A stretch of 27,529 bases of DNA, from positions 1 through 27,529 of the IMG/VR virus record IMGVR_UViG_3300037264_007913; one strand, written 5' to 3'. The notes beneath the pieces were generated by a model. That model did no database searches and had not been told where the DNA came from. It saw only the letters and a list, made by a program, of their open reading frames with translations. Origin of the DNA: a virus. Shown here piece by piece: positions 14,975 to 23,721 of the stretch. Every line of letters starts with the position of its first letter. Position 1 is the stretch's first letter. The position numbers and the translations under genes were made by a program.

Positions 14975-16957
14975 TTACGCAGGGCGCATCCGCGCCTGGA
15001 AGGTGTAGGTGACCCTGGTTCCCCTGGTACCGTTTTGCTGCACGGGGTGTGTCGGCGCGGCGCTGACCAACTCCAGAATGATCGAAGCATACCGCTGTAG
15101 TTGCACGTCGGGCAGTTTGACCACCTTGACCCGTATCGGCTTGTCGAGCAACCGCTGCTCGAAAGCCTCGCACGTTACCTCGACATTGAAACCGAGTATC
15201 AGGTCGAACGTCCAGGTCGCCCGCTGCCTCACGAGTCGCCGCCGGTTACTGCCAACAACGAACGTGGAACTCGTCTCGTTGACTAGTGCTTCGGCCGGCA
15301 ACACAGAAGCGCCTAGCGTAACCAGCTTTGTGTCTTTGTCGTACTGCCTCTTGTAAAACAGCCCAGACATGGCGGCGGAAACTAGCGCATTCTGCACACG
15401 AACCACATCCGACACAACAGCCATGACTACCGTAGCTCCGAAAGTACTGTCGACTTCCTCTGCAAGTCCGACAGCGACAATCTTTTCAGCCGTGGCCGCA
15501 AGAGCCGAATCGGTTTCCGTTGACTGCCCGACCGTAACAACTTTCAGGACAGTCAGCAGTTGCGCTGCATCCACCTCCGTTGCCTGATTAACTTGTATGA
15601 ATTGATTGGACTGCAGAGCCAGTGCATCGTCTGTTTCTAGTGCCAGTGCTATTGCAACTAACTTACCGGCCGAAACAGAAAACGGACTGTCAACTTCCTC
15701 CGCGTAGCCGACAGTGTAACCGTGCTCCGCAGTGATAGCAAGCCCGGTATCCGTTTCCTCGACTAGCCCGGTAGTCGAGGTCTTCTTGCTGGTGGTTGCG
15801 AGTCCTGTATCCGTCTCCTCGGCTAGTCCGACAACCGCAGTCTTCTCAGCAACCGCAGCGAGCCCGGTATCCGTCTCCTCGGCTAGTCCGACAACCGCAG
15901 TCTTCTCAGCAACGGCAGCGAGCCCGGTATCCGTCTCCTCAGCTAGTCCTGTCGCCAGGATCTTCTTGGTTGTGGCCGCGAGGCCGGTGTCCGTCTCCTC
16001 CGCCAACCCAACAACCACAGTCTTTTCGGCAACGGCAGCGAGTCCGGTGTCCGTCTCCTCGGCGAATCCGACTGTGTAGGTTCTTTCGGCGGTGGCTGCG
16101 AGCCCGGTGTCGGTCTCCTGCGCCTGACCAACGGCGATCGTTTGCCCTGTAGAAAGTGGTAGCCCTTCGTCCGTCTCCGAAGCCAGCCCGACTGTGTAGG
16201 TTCTTTCGGCGGTCGCCGCGAGGGCTGTGTCGGTCTCGCTCGAGAGCCCTGTCGCCAGGGTCTTCTTGGTTGTGGCCGCGAGGGCGGTGTCCGTCTCCTC
16301 AGCCAGCCCGACCGCCGTAGTCGTGTGCTGGTCACTGATCGCCAAAGCCGCGAACGACACGTCGTCGCTCGAACCGGCGGTGTAGCCAATCGTGAAGTCA
16401 CTGGTTCCGGCGGTAGTCTGTCTGTCAACCCTCTGGATCTCGTTACCGGAATCGTTGTCGTGTACGGCGCTCATGCTTGCGACAAGCGTGTAGTCGGTTA
16501 CGTTAGAGAGACCGCCACCCAGAGCGCAGACCGAAAGACACGACTTACCGCCGTACTGCAAAGTCACTTGCGGGTTTTGGATATCTTCGCTGATACCGTC
16601 CGTGTCTTTGACGAAGCAGTTGGCCGCCCCGGTGAACGTTAGGCAGCACATCATGAAGTCGTCACCGGTCGCCGAAGTCAGGTCAACCGAGACCGTTTGC
16701 GCGCCGGTAGGGATGCCCGTACCGAGAAACCAGAGTTGTGTGTTAGTCTGTTCGCCCGAAGTGTCAACGTTCTCCTTGATCTTGGCGAGCGCAACCCCTC
16801 CGTAGGTGACGCCCGCTATCTGATCCGTCGAGGACGTGTAGTTGATGAGCGCGACCACGACCGCCCGCGGCGTTCCCGCAGGCGTGTGCGAAAAAGTCCA
16901 CGGATCGGTCGTGGCTGTGCGGATACTCTCGGTCGCGAAGTCGAAGGCGACCGTCAC
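14975..16957 (-). CDS. virion-associated protein with beta-sandwich domain and 15 x 20-residue repeats (660 aa)
   Basis: Three parts are visible. Residues 1-210 form a beta-sandwich resembling a domain common in phage and bacterial surface proteins (WTFSHTPAGTPRAVVVALIN, IAGVTYGGVALAKI, MMCCLTFTGA). Residues 213-512 are fifteen repeats of exactly 20 residues with consensus VGLAEETDTGLAAxxEK. Residues 513-660 form a separate domain (RATWTFDLILGFNVEVTCEAFE, then HPVQQNGTRGTRVTYTF) that may be the part bound to the tail. It lies between completion genes and the tail tube gene, so it is probably a tail or neck component displaying an extended arm. The GTG start has only a weak ribosome-binding site. 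Confidence 0.75.
   Translation of the reverse strand: MTVAFDFATESIRTATTDPWTFSHTPAGTPRAVVVALINYTSSTDQIAGVTYGGVALAKIKENVDTSGEQTNTQLWFLGTGIPTGAQTVSVDLTSATGDDFMMCCLTFTGAANCFVKDTDGISEDIQNPQVTLQYGGKSCLSVCALGGGLSNVTDYTLVASMSAVHDNDSGNEIQRVDRQTTAGTSDFTIGYTAGSSDDVSFAALAISDQHTTTAVGLAEETDTALAATTKKTLATGLSSETDTALAATAERTYTVGLASETDEGLPLSTGQTIAVGQAQETDTGLAATAERTYTVGFAEETDTGLAAVAEKTVVVGLAEETDTGLAATTKKILATGLAEETDTGLAAVAEKTAVVGLAEETDTGLAAVAEKTAVVGLAEETDTGLATTSKKTSTTGLVEETDTGLAITAEHGYTVGYAEEVDSPFSVSAGKLVAIALALETDDALALQSNQFIQVNQATEVDAAQLLTVLKVVTVGQSTETDSALAATAEKIVAVGLAEEVDSTFGATVVMAVVSDVVRVQNALVSAAMSGLFYKRQYDKDTKLVTLGASVLPAEALVNETSSTFVVGSNRRRLVRQRATWTFDLILGFNVEVTCEAFEQRLLDKPIRVKVVKLPDVQLQRYASIILELVSAAPTHPVQQNGTRGTRVTYTFQARMRPA
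15422..16321 (-). repeat. 60-bp tandem repeat array (15 units) inside the 660-residue gene
   Basis: Units are all exactly 60 bases, keep frame, and code for VGLAEETDTGLAAxxEK-type repeats. Units around 15830-15950 are nearly identical at DNA level, whereas those toward both ends (for example 15480-15660) have diverged, so recent copying has occurred in the middle of the array. Conserved core: ETD in thirteen units, E(V)D in the rest. Confidence 0.9.
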
Positions 16958-16960
16958 GCG

Positions 16961-17434
16961 TCAGCTCGCTCGGAAGAAGCCAGCGGCGTTGAGCTGGGCG
17001 GTGATGTCGGAACCATCCGGCGTAACCGCGAAGTCGAGCGACACAAGCGGCACGATGTTGGTGTCCGTCCCGCCCGTAGTGTCCGAGTCGTAGCAGATCA
17101 GCAGTTTGCTCCACGTGTCCCCGGCGGCGACCGCCGTCCATGTCGGATCCGGGAAGTCCACGTCCTGCCGGTCGTTGGTGTCGTCCGTCGTGATCGTGAT
17201 ACCGCCGGCCTGATCCAGCGTCTTGCGCACATAGCCCGCGTTCTCAGGCTCCGTGCTGCCGCCGTCGATGATCGCCTGCAGCGTGTCCAGATCCTTGAGG
17301 AGCGCATCGGACTGCAGTCCGGTCGTCTCGAGAACGACGAGGATGAGCGCGGCGTTGGTCGGGTCATTCGCATTGACCCTGGCCGCATACTCGGCGACCT
17401 TGCCCTTCGCGATGTTGAAAACGAAGTCTGCCAC
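16961..17434 (-). CDS. putative virion structural protein (157 aa)
   Basis: The GTG at 17434 has AGGAG 6-7 bases upstream. The product opens MADFVFNIAKGKVAEYAARV, followed by an alpha/beta region (NAALILVVLETTGLQSDALL) and a beta-rich C-terminal half with TWSKLLICYDSD and a final LNAAGFFRAS. I have seen proteins with this opening in many phage structural cassettes but with no defined role. It is three bases from the repeat-protein gene and follows the connector-like gene, so head-tail joining or tail completion is plausible. Confidence 0.65.
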   Translation of the reverse strand: MADFVFNIAKGKVAEYAARVNANDPTNAALILVVLETTGLQSDALLKDLDTLQAIIDGGSTEPENAGYVRKTLDQAGGITITTDDTNDRQDVDFPDPTWTAVAAGDTWSKLLICYDSDTTGGTDTNIVPLVSLDFAVTPDGSDITAQLNAAGFFRAS

Positions 17435-17443
17435 TGGTCTCTC

Positions 17444-18016
17444 CTACGTAACGCCATCCGGGCACTGCCCGGCATAGTCGGGAAACTGGCTACCGAACTG
17501 CCTGCGCCGCCGCGGGAAGATGCTGGCACCCGGCAGATCGGATGGCTGGTCCGGCTCGAGTATCGTCGCCTTGACCCGGACCTCCTGCGTCTCGGTACCG
17601 AGCAGGATCTCCAGCATGGCGTCGACCTGCCCTTGCAGTTCCTCGATCTCTGACGCAAGCACCTTCCCCTGCGCCCGGAAAGCGGCCTCGTCGTTCCAGA
17701 TCTGGTTGATGTTGGCCGACCCGTCGATAAACATCTGAGGCATGCGCTGCATGAGCAGTAACCGGCACCAGATGATCTCGCAGGCATTGGCACGTGCGCG
17801 AGTAAGCTCCTCCGGATCTTCGGGATTCTCTGCGTACGTGAACCCCTCCAGCTCATTGACCCTAACCGAACCGAGTCGGTCGTAGAACCCGAGGCGCACC
17901 TCCTCGATTGCCTGGTCAATGATCTGCGCCGCGTCGCTGACGCTCGGCGAACCCGTGAGGCGCAGACGCGCTATGAGGGTCGCTCGATTGGCAACGAACA
18001 GCGGCTCCGTAGCCAC
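17444..18016 (-). CDS. putative head-tail adaptor protein (190 aa)
   Basis: The N-terminal 110 residues are helical and fit head-completion/adaptor proteins: NRATLIARLRLTGSPSVSDA, IIDQAIEEVRLGFYDRLG, then TRARANACEIIWCRLLLM. A coiled-coil helix (VLASEIEELQGQVDAMLEI) and a basic proline-rich tail (IFPRRRRQFGSQFPDY) follow. Adaptors of this type form a ring under the portal. Start is a GTG with a weak site. It is the second of three short genes between capsid and tail; assignment is by shape and position, not a specific motif. Confidence 0.55.
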   Translation of the reverse strand: MATEPLFVANRATLIARLRLTGSPSVSDAAQIIDQAIEEVRLGFYDRLGSVRVNELEGFTYAENPEDPEELTRARANACEIIWCRLLLMQRMPQMFIDGSANINQIWNDEAAFRAQGKVLASEIEELQGQVDAMLEILLGTETQEVRVKATILEPDQPSDLPGASIFPRRRRQFGSQFPDYAGQCPDGVT

Positions 18017-18027
18017 GCGTTAGCAAC

Positions 18028-18468
18028 TCACTTCCCGAAGTCCAGCGAGAGCTGCGCCGCAGCCTCGCGGGAATCCAAAAACGGCGCCATGTGCGGATCG
18101 CGCTCGCGCACCAGGCTGTTCAGTTCCGCGATCGTCTTGCCGTCGAGCTTCTTGGGGTCGATCTGCCACGGAGAGGCGCGCTTCGGCTGCCCGGCGACGA
18201 TGCCGGTGATTTCCTTCTGGGTCATGCCGCCGGTCTTGGCAGCAAGATCGCCGACCGGATCGATGGTAGGATTCGTGACCGGCGGCGGAACTCCGTCACC
18301 TAGCTTCGAGTCCTCGGCGACGACATGCCGCTCGCGAATACCATCCTCGAGCCACTGGCGGCTGACCGCGTCTGCGGGCACGATCTCGCCAGGCTGCAGC
18401 AGGCGCTCGGTAGCACCCTTCCGCAGAAGCACAGTGCAGCCGTGCGCAACCCTGAAAACCTGACTCAC
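18028..18468 (-). CDS. putative head-module protein of unknown role (146 aa)
   Basis: The GTG at 18468 has GGAGG 6 bases upstream. It opens VFRVAHGCTVLLRKG, followed by ERLLQPGEIVPADAVSRQWLEDG, which resembles a small beta-domain placed early in phage head genes; the rest is polar with a Pro-rich linker (GVPPPVTNP) and ends with REAAAQLSLDFGK. No membrane or catalytic motif. It could be an accessory head protein such as lambda FI; this is a guess from position just after the tRNA and before the adaptor candidate. Confidence 0.6.
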   Translation of the reverse strand: MSQVFRVAHGCTVLLRKGATERLLQPGEIVPADAVSRQWLEDGIRERHVVAEDSKLGDGVPPPVTNPTIDPVGDLAAKTGGMTQKEITGIVAGQPKRASPWQIDPKKLDGKTIAELNSLVRERDPHMAPFLDSREAAAQLSLDFGK

Positions 18469-18486
18469 GCTGTCCTCCCGTTGCTA

Positions 18487-18558
18487 TTGCGGCGGCAGGA
18501 ATCGCACCTGCGACCTCCAGGTTATGAGCCTGGCGAGCTGCTGCTGCTCTACGCCGCG
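18487..18558 (-). tRNA. tRNA with CAU anticodon, initiator (fMet)-like
   Basis: The - strand folds into a full cloverleaf of 72 bases: acceptor CGCGGCG with CGCCGCA, D stem GAGC/GCTC, anticodon stem CCAGG/CCTGG with loop CTCATAA, variable AGGTC, T stem GCAGG/CCTGC, discriminator A, no encoded CCA. Initiator marks are the unpaired C1-A72, the A11-U24 pair and the CTCATAA loop. Only two of the three G-C pairs usual beside the anticodon loop are kept. The D loop is 7 bases (AGCAGCA) without G18-G19, and the T loop is TGCGATT with G at 55. It lies between structural genes on the same strand, so it would be cut from the late transcript. Confidence 0.8.
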
Positions 18559-18588
18559 TCGTTCGTCACCCCACCACCCAGCATCCTG

Positions 18589-19116
18589 TTACTGGAAGCC
18601 GCGCGAGTTGGACCCGTAGAACCACGGGCGCACGGTCACGCTACCGGCGCTGATCGTGATGACACGCAGGTCCACGTAGTTAGCACCGCGAGTATCGAAT
18701 GTCGGCGTAGTCGTCGCAGAGTACCGACCACCAGCAGAGACCTGATGATCGGATGCCGTCGCGGTGATGTCGAGAGCTGCGAGCCCGAGAAAGGTGTAGA
18801 CGCCGGACTCCTCGTTGCGGAAGTAGAGGCCGCAGGAGATGGCGCACGTAGCTCCAGCATCCGAGAAGTCGACGCGCGCAGCGACCACCGGGTTGCCGTA
18901 GCTCTTGAACGGCGCAATGGGCGTGGCCGTCCAGACCTTCGTCTCGACCGCCGAGATGGCGTTCTTGAGGACGGGCGGCGCAGTCGTGCCGCGGAGGTCG
19001 ACGTAGTGCGTCTCGGCAACGGGCGGCGCAGCCTGCACAGACTTCTGCACACCGCCGCCGAACGACAGCAGCGCGGCAACGAGCAGGATCGGCAGCAGCC
19101 ACTTCATGTTCTTCAT
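18589..19116 (-). CDS. exported protein of unknown function inside the head module (175 aa)
   Basis: A standard signal peptide is visible: MKNMKW, a hydrophobic core LLPILLVAALLSF, and a probable cleavage at VQA-A around residue 30. The mature part of about 145 residues is beta-rich (THYVDLRGTT, SCGLYFRNEESGVYTFLGLA, NYVDLRVITIS, VTVRPWFYG) with two cysteines (CAISC). It has a good ribosome-binding site, GGAGGACAAC. It is 12 bases after the capsid gene, so it is made with the late structural proteins yet directed to the envelope. A secreted product could alter the cell surface or block superinfection. Alternatively the hydrophobic start may be kept and the protein could decorate the head. Confidence 0.7.
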   Translation of the reverse strand: MKNMKWLLPILLVAALLSFGGGVQKSVQAAPPVAETHYVDLRGTTAPPVLKNAISAVETKVWTATPIAPFKSYGNPVVAARVDFSDAGATCAISCGLYFRNEESGVYTFLGLAALDITATASDHQVSAGGRYSATTTPTFDTRGANYVDLRVITISAGSVTVRPWFYGSNSRGFQ

Positions 19117-19128
19117 GTTGTCCTCCGC

Positions 19129-20199
19129 TCAGACGCCCGAAACGACCTTCATGGAGACCATGCTGCCAGGACGGCGCGGCACCGGCAGCGGACGCCCGTG
19201 CAGCAGCGCCCACATGAGCGACGGATCCTCCGTGATCCACGACTTGGAAAACCGCTCGGCCTGCTGGAACATGCCGGCGCCGAGCGCCTTCATGTCGGGA
19301 ATCGCGCCGTAGTAGAGAACGTTCTCGGCGGCCGGCGTGACGCAGAGGAACTCCGCGTACTTGGATCGCACCAGCGCAGTCGAGACCCCGTTCACCGAAA
19401 CCGTGCGGCTGTATTCCCACACCTGGATCCCGCTGAACCAGCCGTGGAAGATCGCGCCGTCCTCGTTGAACTGCGACTGCAGGTCGACGTTACCGACCCC
19501 GAAGCCGGGCATCTGGAGGCCGTAGCCGATGAACTGCTTCTTCAACAGCGTGAGGAACGCGCCGCTCGCCGCCTGTCCGAGGATGCAGTGCGTCGGCACG
19601 AGCCCGACCGCGTTCGAGATGAGCCGCTTCGCCGTGAGGAAGTCCTGCTCCATGGTCGGGAGCGAGGAGTCCGGGTCGTCCCAGAACGTGGCGAGAATGA
19701 CCGTGTTGCCGGCAGGCTTCGGGAACGTGATGAGGAAGTTCGCCTGATCCGCGACCTGGTAAGAGATCGCGCCCTGGATCGCCAGCGAGATCAGGTACTC
19801 CTCACTGTTGGTCTCGAGGTCGGCTAGCACCTGCATGTCGCGCGCGACGTGCATGTCGATCATCGCGTTAAGCGACGCCGACGAATCCTGAAAGATGGTC
19901 CCCCCAGGACGCCGGCCCTCGAGCAGCTCGCTCGGGGTGAACGGTCGCTTGATGCGGATCGACGGCGCCGTGACCGACTGGAACGTCTCGCCGTGCCCGG
20001 CGACCATGACGCCCTCGGCGCCGTAGCCGACGAAGGGCGCCGTCTCGCGCGCCTTGGTCAGCACGTCGATCTCGATGGTTCCGGTCGGCTTGGTCTCATG
20101 GTTGCTGAAAACGAGCCGCCGCAGGAACTGGTTCGGCGACTTCATCTCGTTGACCGCAGCGGTCAGCGAAGCCACCGTCAACTGGTCGATGGTGCTCAT
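19129..20199 (-). CDS. major capsid protein, lambda gpE type (356 aa)
   Basis: Length and motifs fit the gpE family of HK97-fold capsid proteins: NQFLRRLVFSNHE near the N-terminus, RPFTPSELLEGRRPGG (the conserved strand and turn), ALVRSKYAEFLCVTPAAE in the C-terminal A domain, and KSWITEDPSLMWALLHGRPL at the end. The subunit assembles the icosahedral shell with scaffold and protease from the genes just upstream. No cleavable N-terminal delta domain is obvious, as in lambda E. ATG with GGAG upstream. The gene order protease-scaffold, decoration, capsid is the lambda order C/Nu3, D, E. Confidence 0.85.
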   Translation of the reverse strand: MSTIDQLTVASLTAAVNEMKSPNQFLRRLVFSNHETKPTGTIEIDVLTKARETAPFVGYGAEGVMVAGHGETFQSVTAPSIRIKRPFTPSELLEGRRPGGTIFQDSSASLNAMIDMHVARDMQVLADLETNSEEYLISLAIQGAISYQVADQANFLITFPKPAGNTVILATFWDDPDSSLPTMEQDFLTAKRLISNAVGLVPTHCILGQAASGAFLTLLKKQFIGYGLQMPGFGVGNVDLQSQFNEDGAIFHGWFSGIQVWEYSRTVSVNGVSTALVRSKYAEFLCVTPAAENVLYYGAIPDMKALGAGMFQQAERFSKSWITEDPSLMWALLHGRPLPVPRRPGSMVSMKVVSGV

Positions 20200-20210
20200 G
20201 GTGGATCTCC

Positions 20211-20630
20211 TCAGTGCGCCGCGTCGAGGCCCTGGACGAGAAGGCCGCGCTCGACGAGCCCGTTGCGGAGCGCAGTCTTGAGGTTCGCCTCGGTCTCGTT
20301 GACGTTTCCGCCGTTGACGACGAGCGTCAGTAGGATGTCGTCGAGGTGGATCTTGCCGCGCTGCATGACCTCGCCAAGCACCTCGTCGGCGGCACTCGTC
20401 TGCACCTTATTGGGGTAGACGAAGCCGTCGACCGTCTGTCCGTTCGTCCACACCTTGACATGGTTCGACGCGCCGCCGTCGAAGTAGATCGGAGTCGCGA
20501 CGACGTACTTGTCTGCCGCAACCACCGTGTTGAAGGTGCGCGTGAAGACGCCACCATCTCGGGCAGGCGCGATCCGCGGGTAGGACTCGCGATCGACCGC
20601 CTCGAACAACTCGTTGTCGCCGAGTGCCAT
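20211..20630 (-). CDS. putative head decoration protein (139 aa)
   Basis: It lies between scaffold-protease and major capsid genes, where lambda D sits. The sequence is beta-rich: AADKYVVATPIYFDGGASNH, VDGFVYPNKVQTSAADEVLG, HLDDILLTLVVNGG. It ends with a helix TALRNGLVERGLLVQGLDAAH. Decoration proteins trimerise on the capsid surface to hold it against DNA pressure. The sequence is not obviously the classic lambda D family, so the call is by context and size. Its ATG has GGAGAG upstream, 12 bases after the scaffold stop. Confidence 0.6.
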   Translation of the reverse strand: MALGDNELFEAVDRESYPRIAPARDGGVFTRTFNTVVAADKYVVATPIYFDGGASNHVKVWTNGQTVDGFVYPNKVQTSAADEVLGEVMQRGKIHLDDILLTLVVNGGNVNETEANLKTALRNGLVERGLLVQGLDAAH

Positions 20631-20642
20631 GGGTATCTCTCC

Positions 20643-21680
<1,038 letters not shown>

Positions 21681-21683
21681 AGG

Positions 21684-21712
21684 TTGGAAATTAGCCTCCC
21701 GCGCTGTAGAAT
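21684..21712 (+). promoter_or_regulatory. sigma70-like promoter for the portal gene
   Basis: TTGGAA at 21684-21689 and TAGAAT at 21707-21712 are separated by 17 bases, giving four of six and five of six matches to the consensus. Transcription would begin near 21719, leaving about 28 bases before the portal ATG with TAGG as ribosome-binding site. It lies in the only divergent gap of the window. Confidence 0.5.
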
Positions 21713-21746
21713 GCAAGTGATTCAACCACAATGCTATAGGTATCAC

Positions 21747-23201
21747 ATGCCCGATAGCCACAACTTTTCACGCATCCGGCCGCCCACGAGGCCGCTCTAC
21801 CCGCAGCACGCAATGGCGCTGCTCGACGTACTGATGAAGGGAGACGAGCCGCCCCCCGGCGCCCCCTCCCGCCAGTCGGTGTCGGCCGGCCGCAAGTGGC
21901 ACCCGTTCGACATGCGACAAGCAACACAATTCCAAGTGGCGAACATCCATCACTCCACCTGCATCCACGCCAAGGCTGCCAGCACTGTGGGCATGGGTTT
22001 TGAGAACGATAAAGTCGCCGAATTGCTGGATCCGCTCTGCGAAATCGGCTTCCAACCGGTGCTAAACACGCTGGCCGAAGACTACTACCAAGTCGGTGGC
22101 GCATGGCTGGAAGTCATCCGCGCCGCCGGAAGCGGCCTCGGCCCCCTCACCGGCTTGCACTGGGTTCCGGCCTCTCAAGTCTACGTCGTCATCGAAAACG
22201 AGCAAACGTACGATCGACACTACGAAGTAGACTCCCGCGAAGGGGCCGGCACCCGCATCTACGCCAAGTTCGGCGACCTCGACGGACTGAGGAAGCGGAT
22301 GGGCGGTGGCGCACGGAGCCTGACTTTCGCCGGTACCAACGTCGGTCCAGACGACAGGATCGCCGAACTGATCTACGTGCCGCGAACCAGCACGCTCTCG
22401 CGCTGGTACGGCATGCCGGACTGGTTGGCGGCAACAGCGACAATCGAACTGTCGCAGATGCACAAGCAGCACTACTACGACTTCTACAACAACCGCGGCG
22501 TTGCCGAGTTCCTGCTCTGGATCATCGGCGAGGACTTCTCGAAAGAGGAGTGGCAGCGCATCGTCGACTCGCTCAAGGGCAACATCGGCGACGGGAACAA
22601 GAGCAAGTCGAACGCGTTCAACCTCAAGAACGCAGAAGCACGCGTGCAGGTCGACCGCTTAGCGCTAGGCGAGGACGTGTCCGGCCAGTTCGCCCCGCTG
22701 TCGGACGTGAACGCCCAGGAGATCGTCTCGGCACACCGCGTCCCGCCCCTGCTGGCCGGTATCCAGATCCCCGGGAAGATGGGCGCCGTGAACGAGCTAC
22801 CCAACGCGCTCGTGGCCTTCCAGATCCTGGTCGTAGGCCCGGCGCAGCGCACTTTCCAGACCGTCCTCGGCAACACGCTAGGAAACCCGAAGTTGAACGG
22901 CGGCCTCGGCCTCACGAAAGCCGACTTCAACCTCCACGAAATCACGGCGCAACTCGACATCGCAGCGATTGACACCGCAGCCAGGATGCAAGACCCCGCC
23001 AACTCGGAGCGCGGACAGCGACGGCTGGCAGCTGTCGGCGCAGCGCCGAACGGTACCCAACGCGGCCTCGGCGGCGCCATGCTCAAGAACGACCTCATCG
23101 AAGACCTGCTCAATCGCGCCCTGTCGATCGCACAGTCCAAGCCGAATCACACCGAACACGACGCTGCCCTACTAGACGCAATAGAAGCCGCGCGTGGCTG
23201 A
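21747..23201 (+). CDS. phage portal protein, PBSX family (484 aa)
   Basis: The ATG at 21747 has a TAGG seven bases upstream; an ATG at 21711 lacks a site, and the long open frame before it is antisense to other genes. Landmarks of PBSX-type portals: FQVANIHHSTCIHAKAAST, GLHWVPASQVYVVIENEQ, DRIAELIYVPRTSTLSRWYG, HYYDFYNNRGVAEFLLWIIG, and DVNAQEIVSAHRVPPLLAGI. The last is the clip/crown region with the highly conserved AHRVPP. The portal forms the dodecameric ring through which DNA passes. It is on the opposite strand to the terminase, protease and capsid genes on both sides. The stop overlaps the next start by eight bases. Confidence 0.9.
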   Translation: MPDSHNFSRIRPPTRPLYPQHAMALLDVLMKGDEPPPGAPSRQSVSAGRKWHPFDMRQATQFQVANIHHSTCIHAKAASTVGMGFENDKVAELLDPLCEIGFQPVLNTLAEDYYQVGGAWLEVIRAAGSGLGPLTGLHWVPASQVYVVIENEQTYDRHYEVDSREGAGTRIYAKFGDLDGLRKRMGGGARSLTFAGTNVGPDDRIAELIYVPRTSTLSRWYGMPDWLAATATIELSQMHKQHYYDFYNNRGVAEFLLWIIGEDFSKEEWQRIVDSLKGNIGDGNKSKSNAFNLKNAEARVQVDRLALGEDVSGQFAPLSDVNAQEIVSAHRVPPLLAGIQIPGKMGAVNELPNALVAFQILVVGPAQRTFQTVLGNTLGNPKLNGGLGLTKADFNLHEITAQLDIAAIDTAARMQDPANSERGQRRLAAVGAAPNGTQRGLGGAMLKNDLIEDLLNRALSIAQSKPNHTEHDAALLDAIEAARG

Positions 23202-23721
23202 CGAACGCCTCGAGATCGCACTGACAGACGCGCTAGCCGAAGTCTGCCTGCGCGTCGCAAAGACAGCCATCCCATCGAAAACGCTCGTTACAGCCCTCAA
23301 GATCCGGCGTCGCGCGTCCAACGAAGTGACGCTTTCGGTGCCGCACTACTGGGCTGTCTACCTACACGACGGCCGCGGGAACGTCACACCGAAACAGGGT
23401 AGCTACCTAGCCTGGTTCATCAATCCAGCAGACGACCCGCGCCTTGTCTCCGGTGCCGGTCCTGAACGACTCACGCAGGTCCGCTACCTGCGCGAAGTCT
23501 GGACGCGCGAACAGTTGGTCTCCGCACTGCGCTCCGGCAGGTTGGTTTTCGCCAGGGAAGCGTCTTCCACGCTACCTGGCGCGCGTTTCTTCGTGGAACC
23601 GCCAATGTCTACGCTTGCGCAGACCGAAGAAATACAGGCAACAGCCAGGCGAGTGATCGCACAACACTTAGCAGATCAGTTACCGCCGGATTCGACCTTC
23701 AAAGTTACTTTCCCGTTGTGA
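23194..23721 (+). CDS. putative neck / virion morphogenesis protein (175 aa)
   Basis: The GTG at 23194 overlaps the portal stop, so the pair is one operon. The sequence has an N-terminal helix (ALTDALAEVCLRVAKTAIPS), then SVPHYWAVYLHDGRGNVTP, and a conserved-looking RFFVEPPMSTLAQTEEI. The 'YWAVYLHDGRG' core followed by a proline-rich stretch resembles HK97 gp10-like and Mu virion morphogenesis proteins that form the neck or tail completion ring. I regard this as likely but not certain. The last 46 bases overlap the end of the convergent zinc-ribbon gene. Confidence 0.6.
   Translation: MADERLEIALTDALAEVCLRVAKTAIPSKTLVTALKIRRRASNEVTLSVPHYWAVYLHDGRGNVTPKQGSYLAWFINPADDPRLVSGAGPERLTQVRYLREVWTREQLVSALRSGRLVFAREASSTLPGARFFVEPPMSTLAQTEEIQATARRVIAQHLADQLPPDSTFKVTFPL

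Noticed and set aside
15422-16321. Possible CRISPR array or diversity-generating repeat
   Set aside because: The 60-base units have no spacer structure, keep the reading frame and code for repeated residues; no cas gene or reverse transcriptase is present.
18487-18558. Attachment site remnant instead of tRNA
   Set aside because: All four stems are complete, including the 5' half, and there is no integrase in the window; left only as an alternative to test.
18325-19827. A 500-codon open frame on the + strand
   Set aside because: It runs antisense to the capsid gene, the exported protein gene, the tRNA and part of the next gene. Its product is Arg/Asp/Val/Leu-rich low-complexity, typical of GC-rich antisense frames.
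21690-21746. Promoter on the - strand for the protease operon
   Set aside because: The best pair (TTGTGG, 17 bases, TACAGC) matches only three of six at each box.
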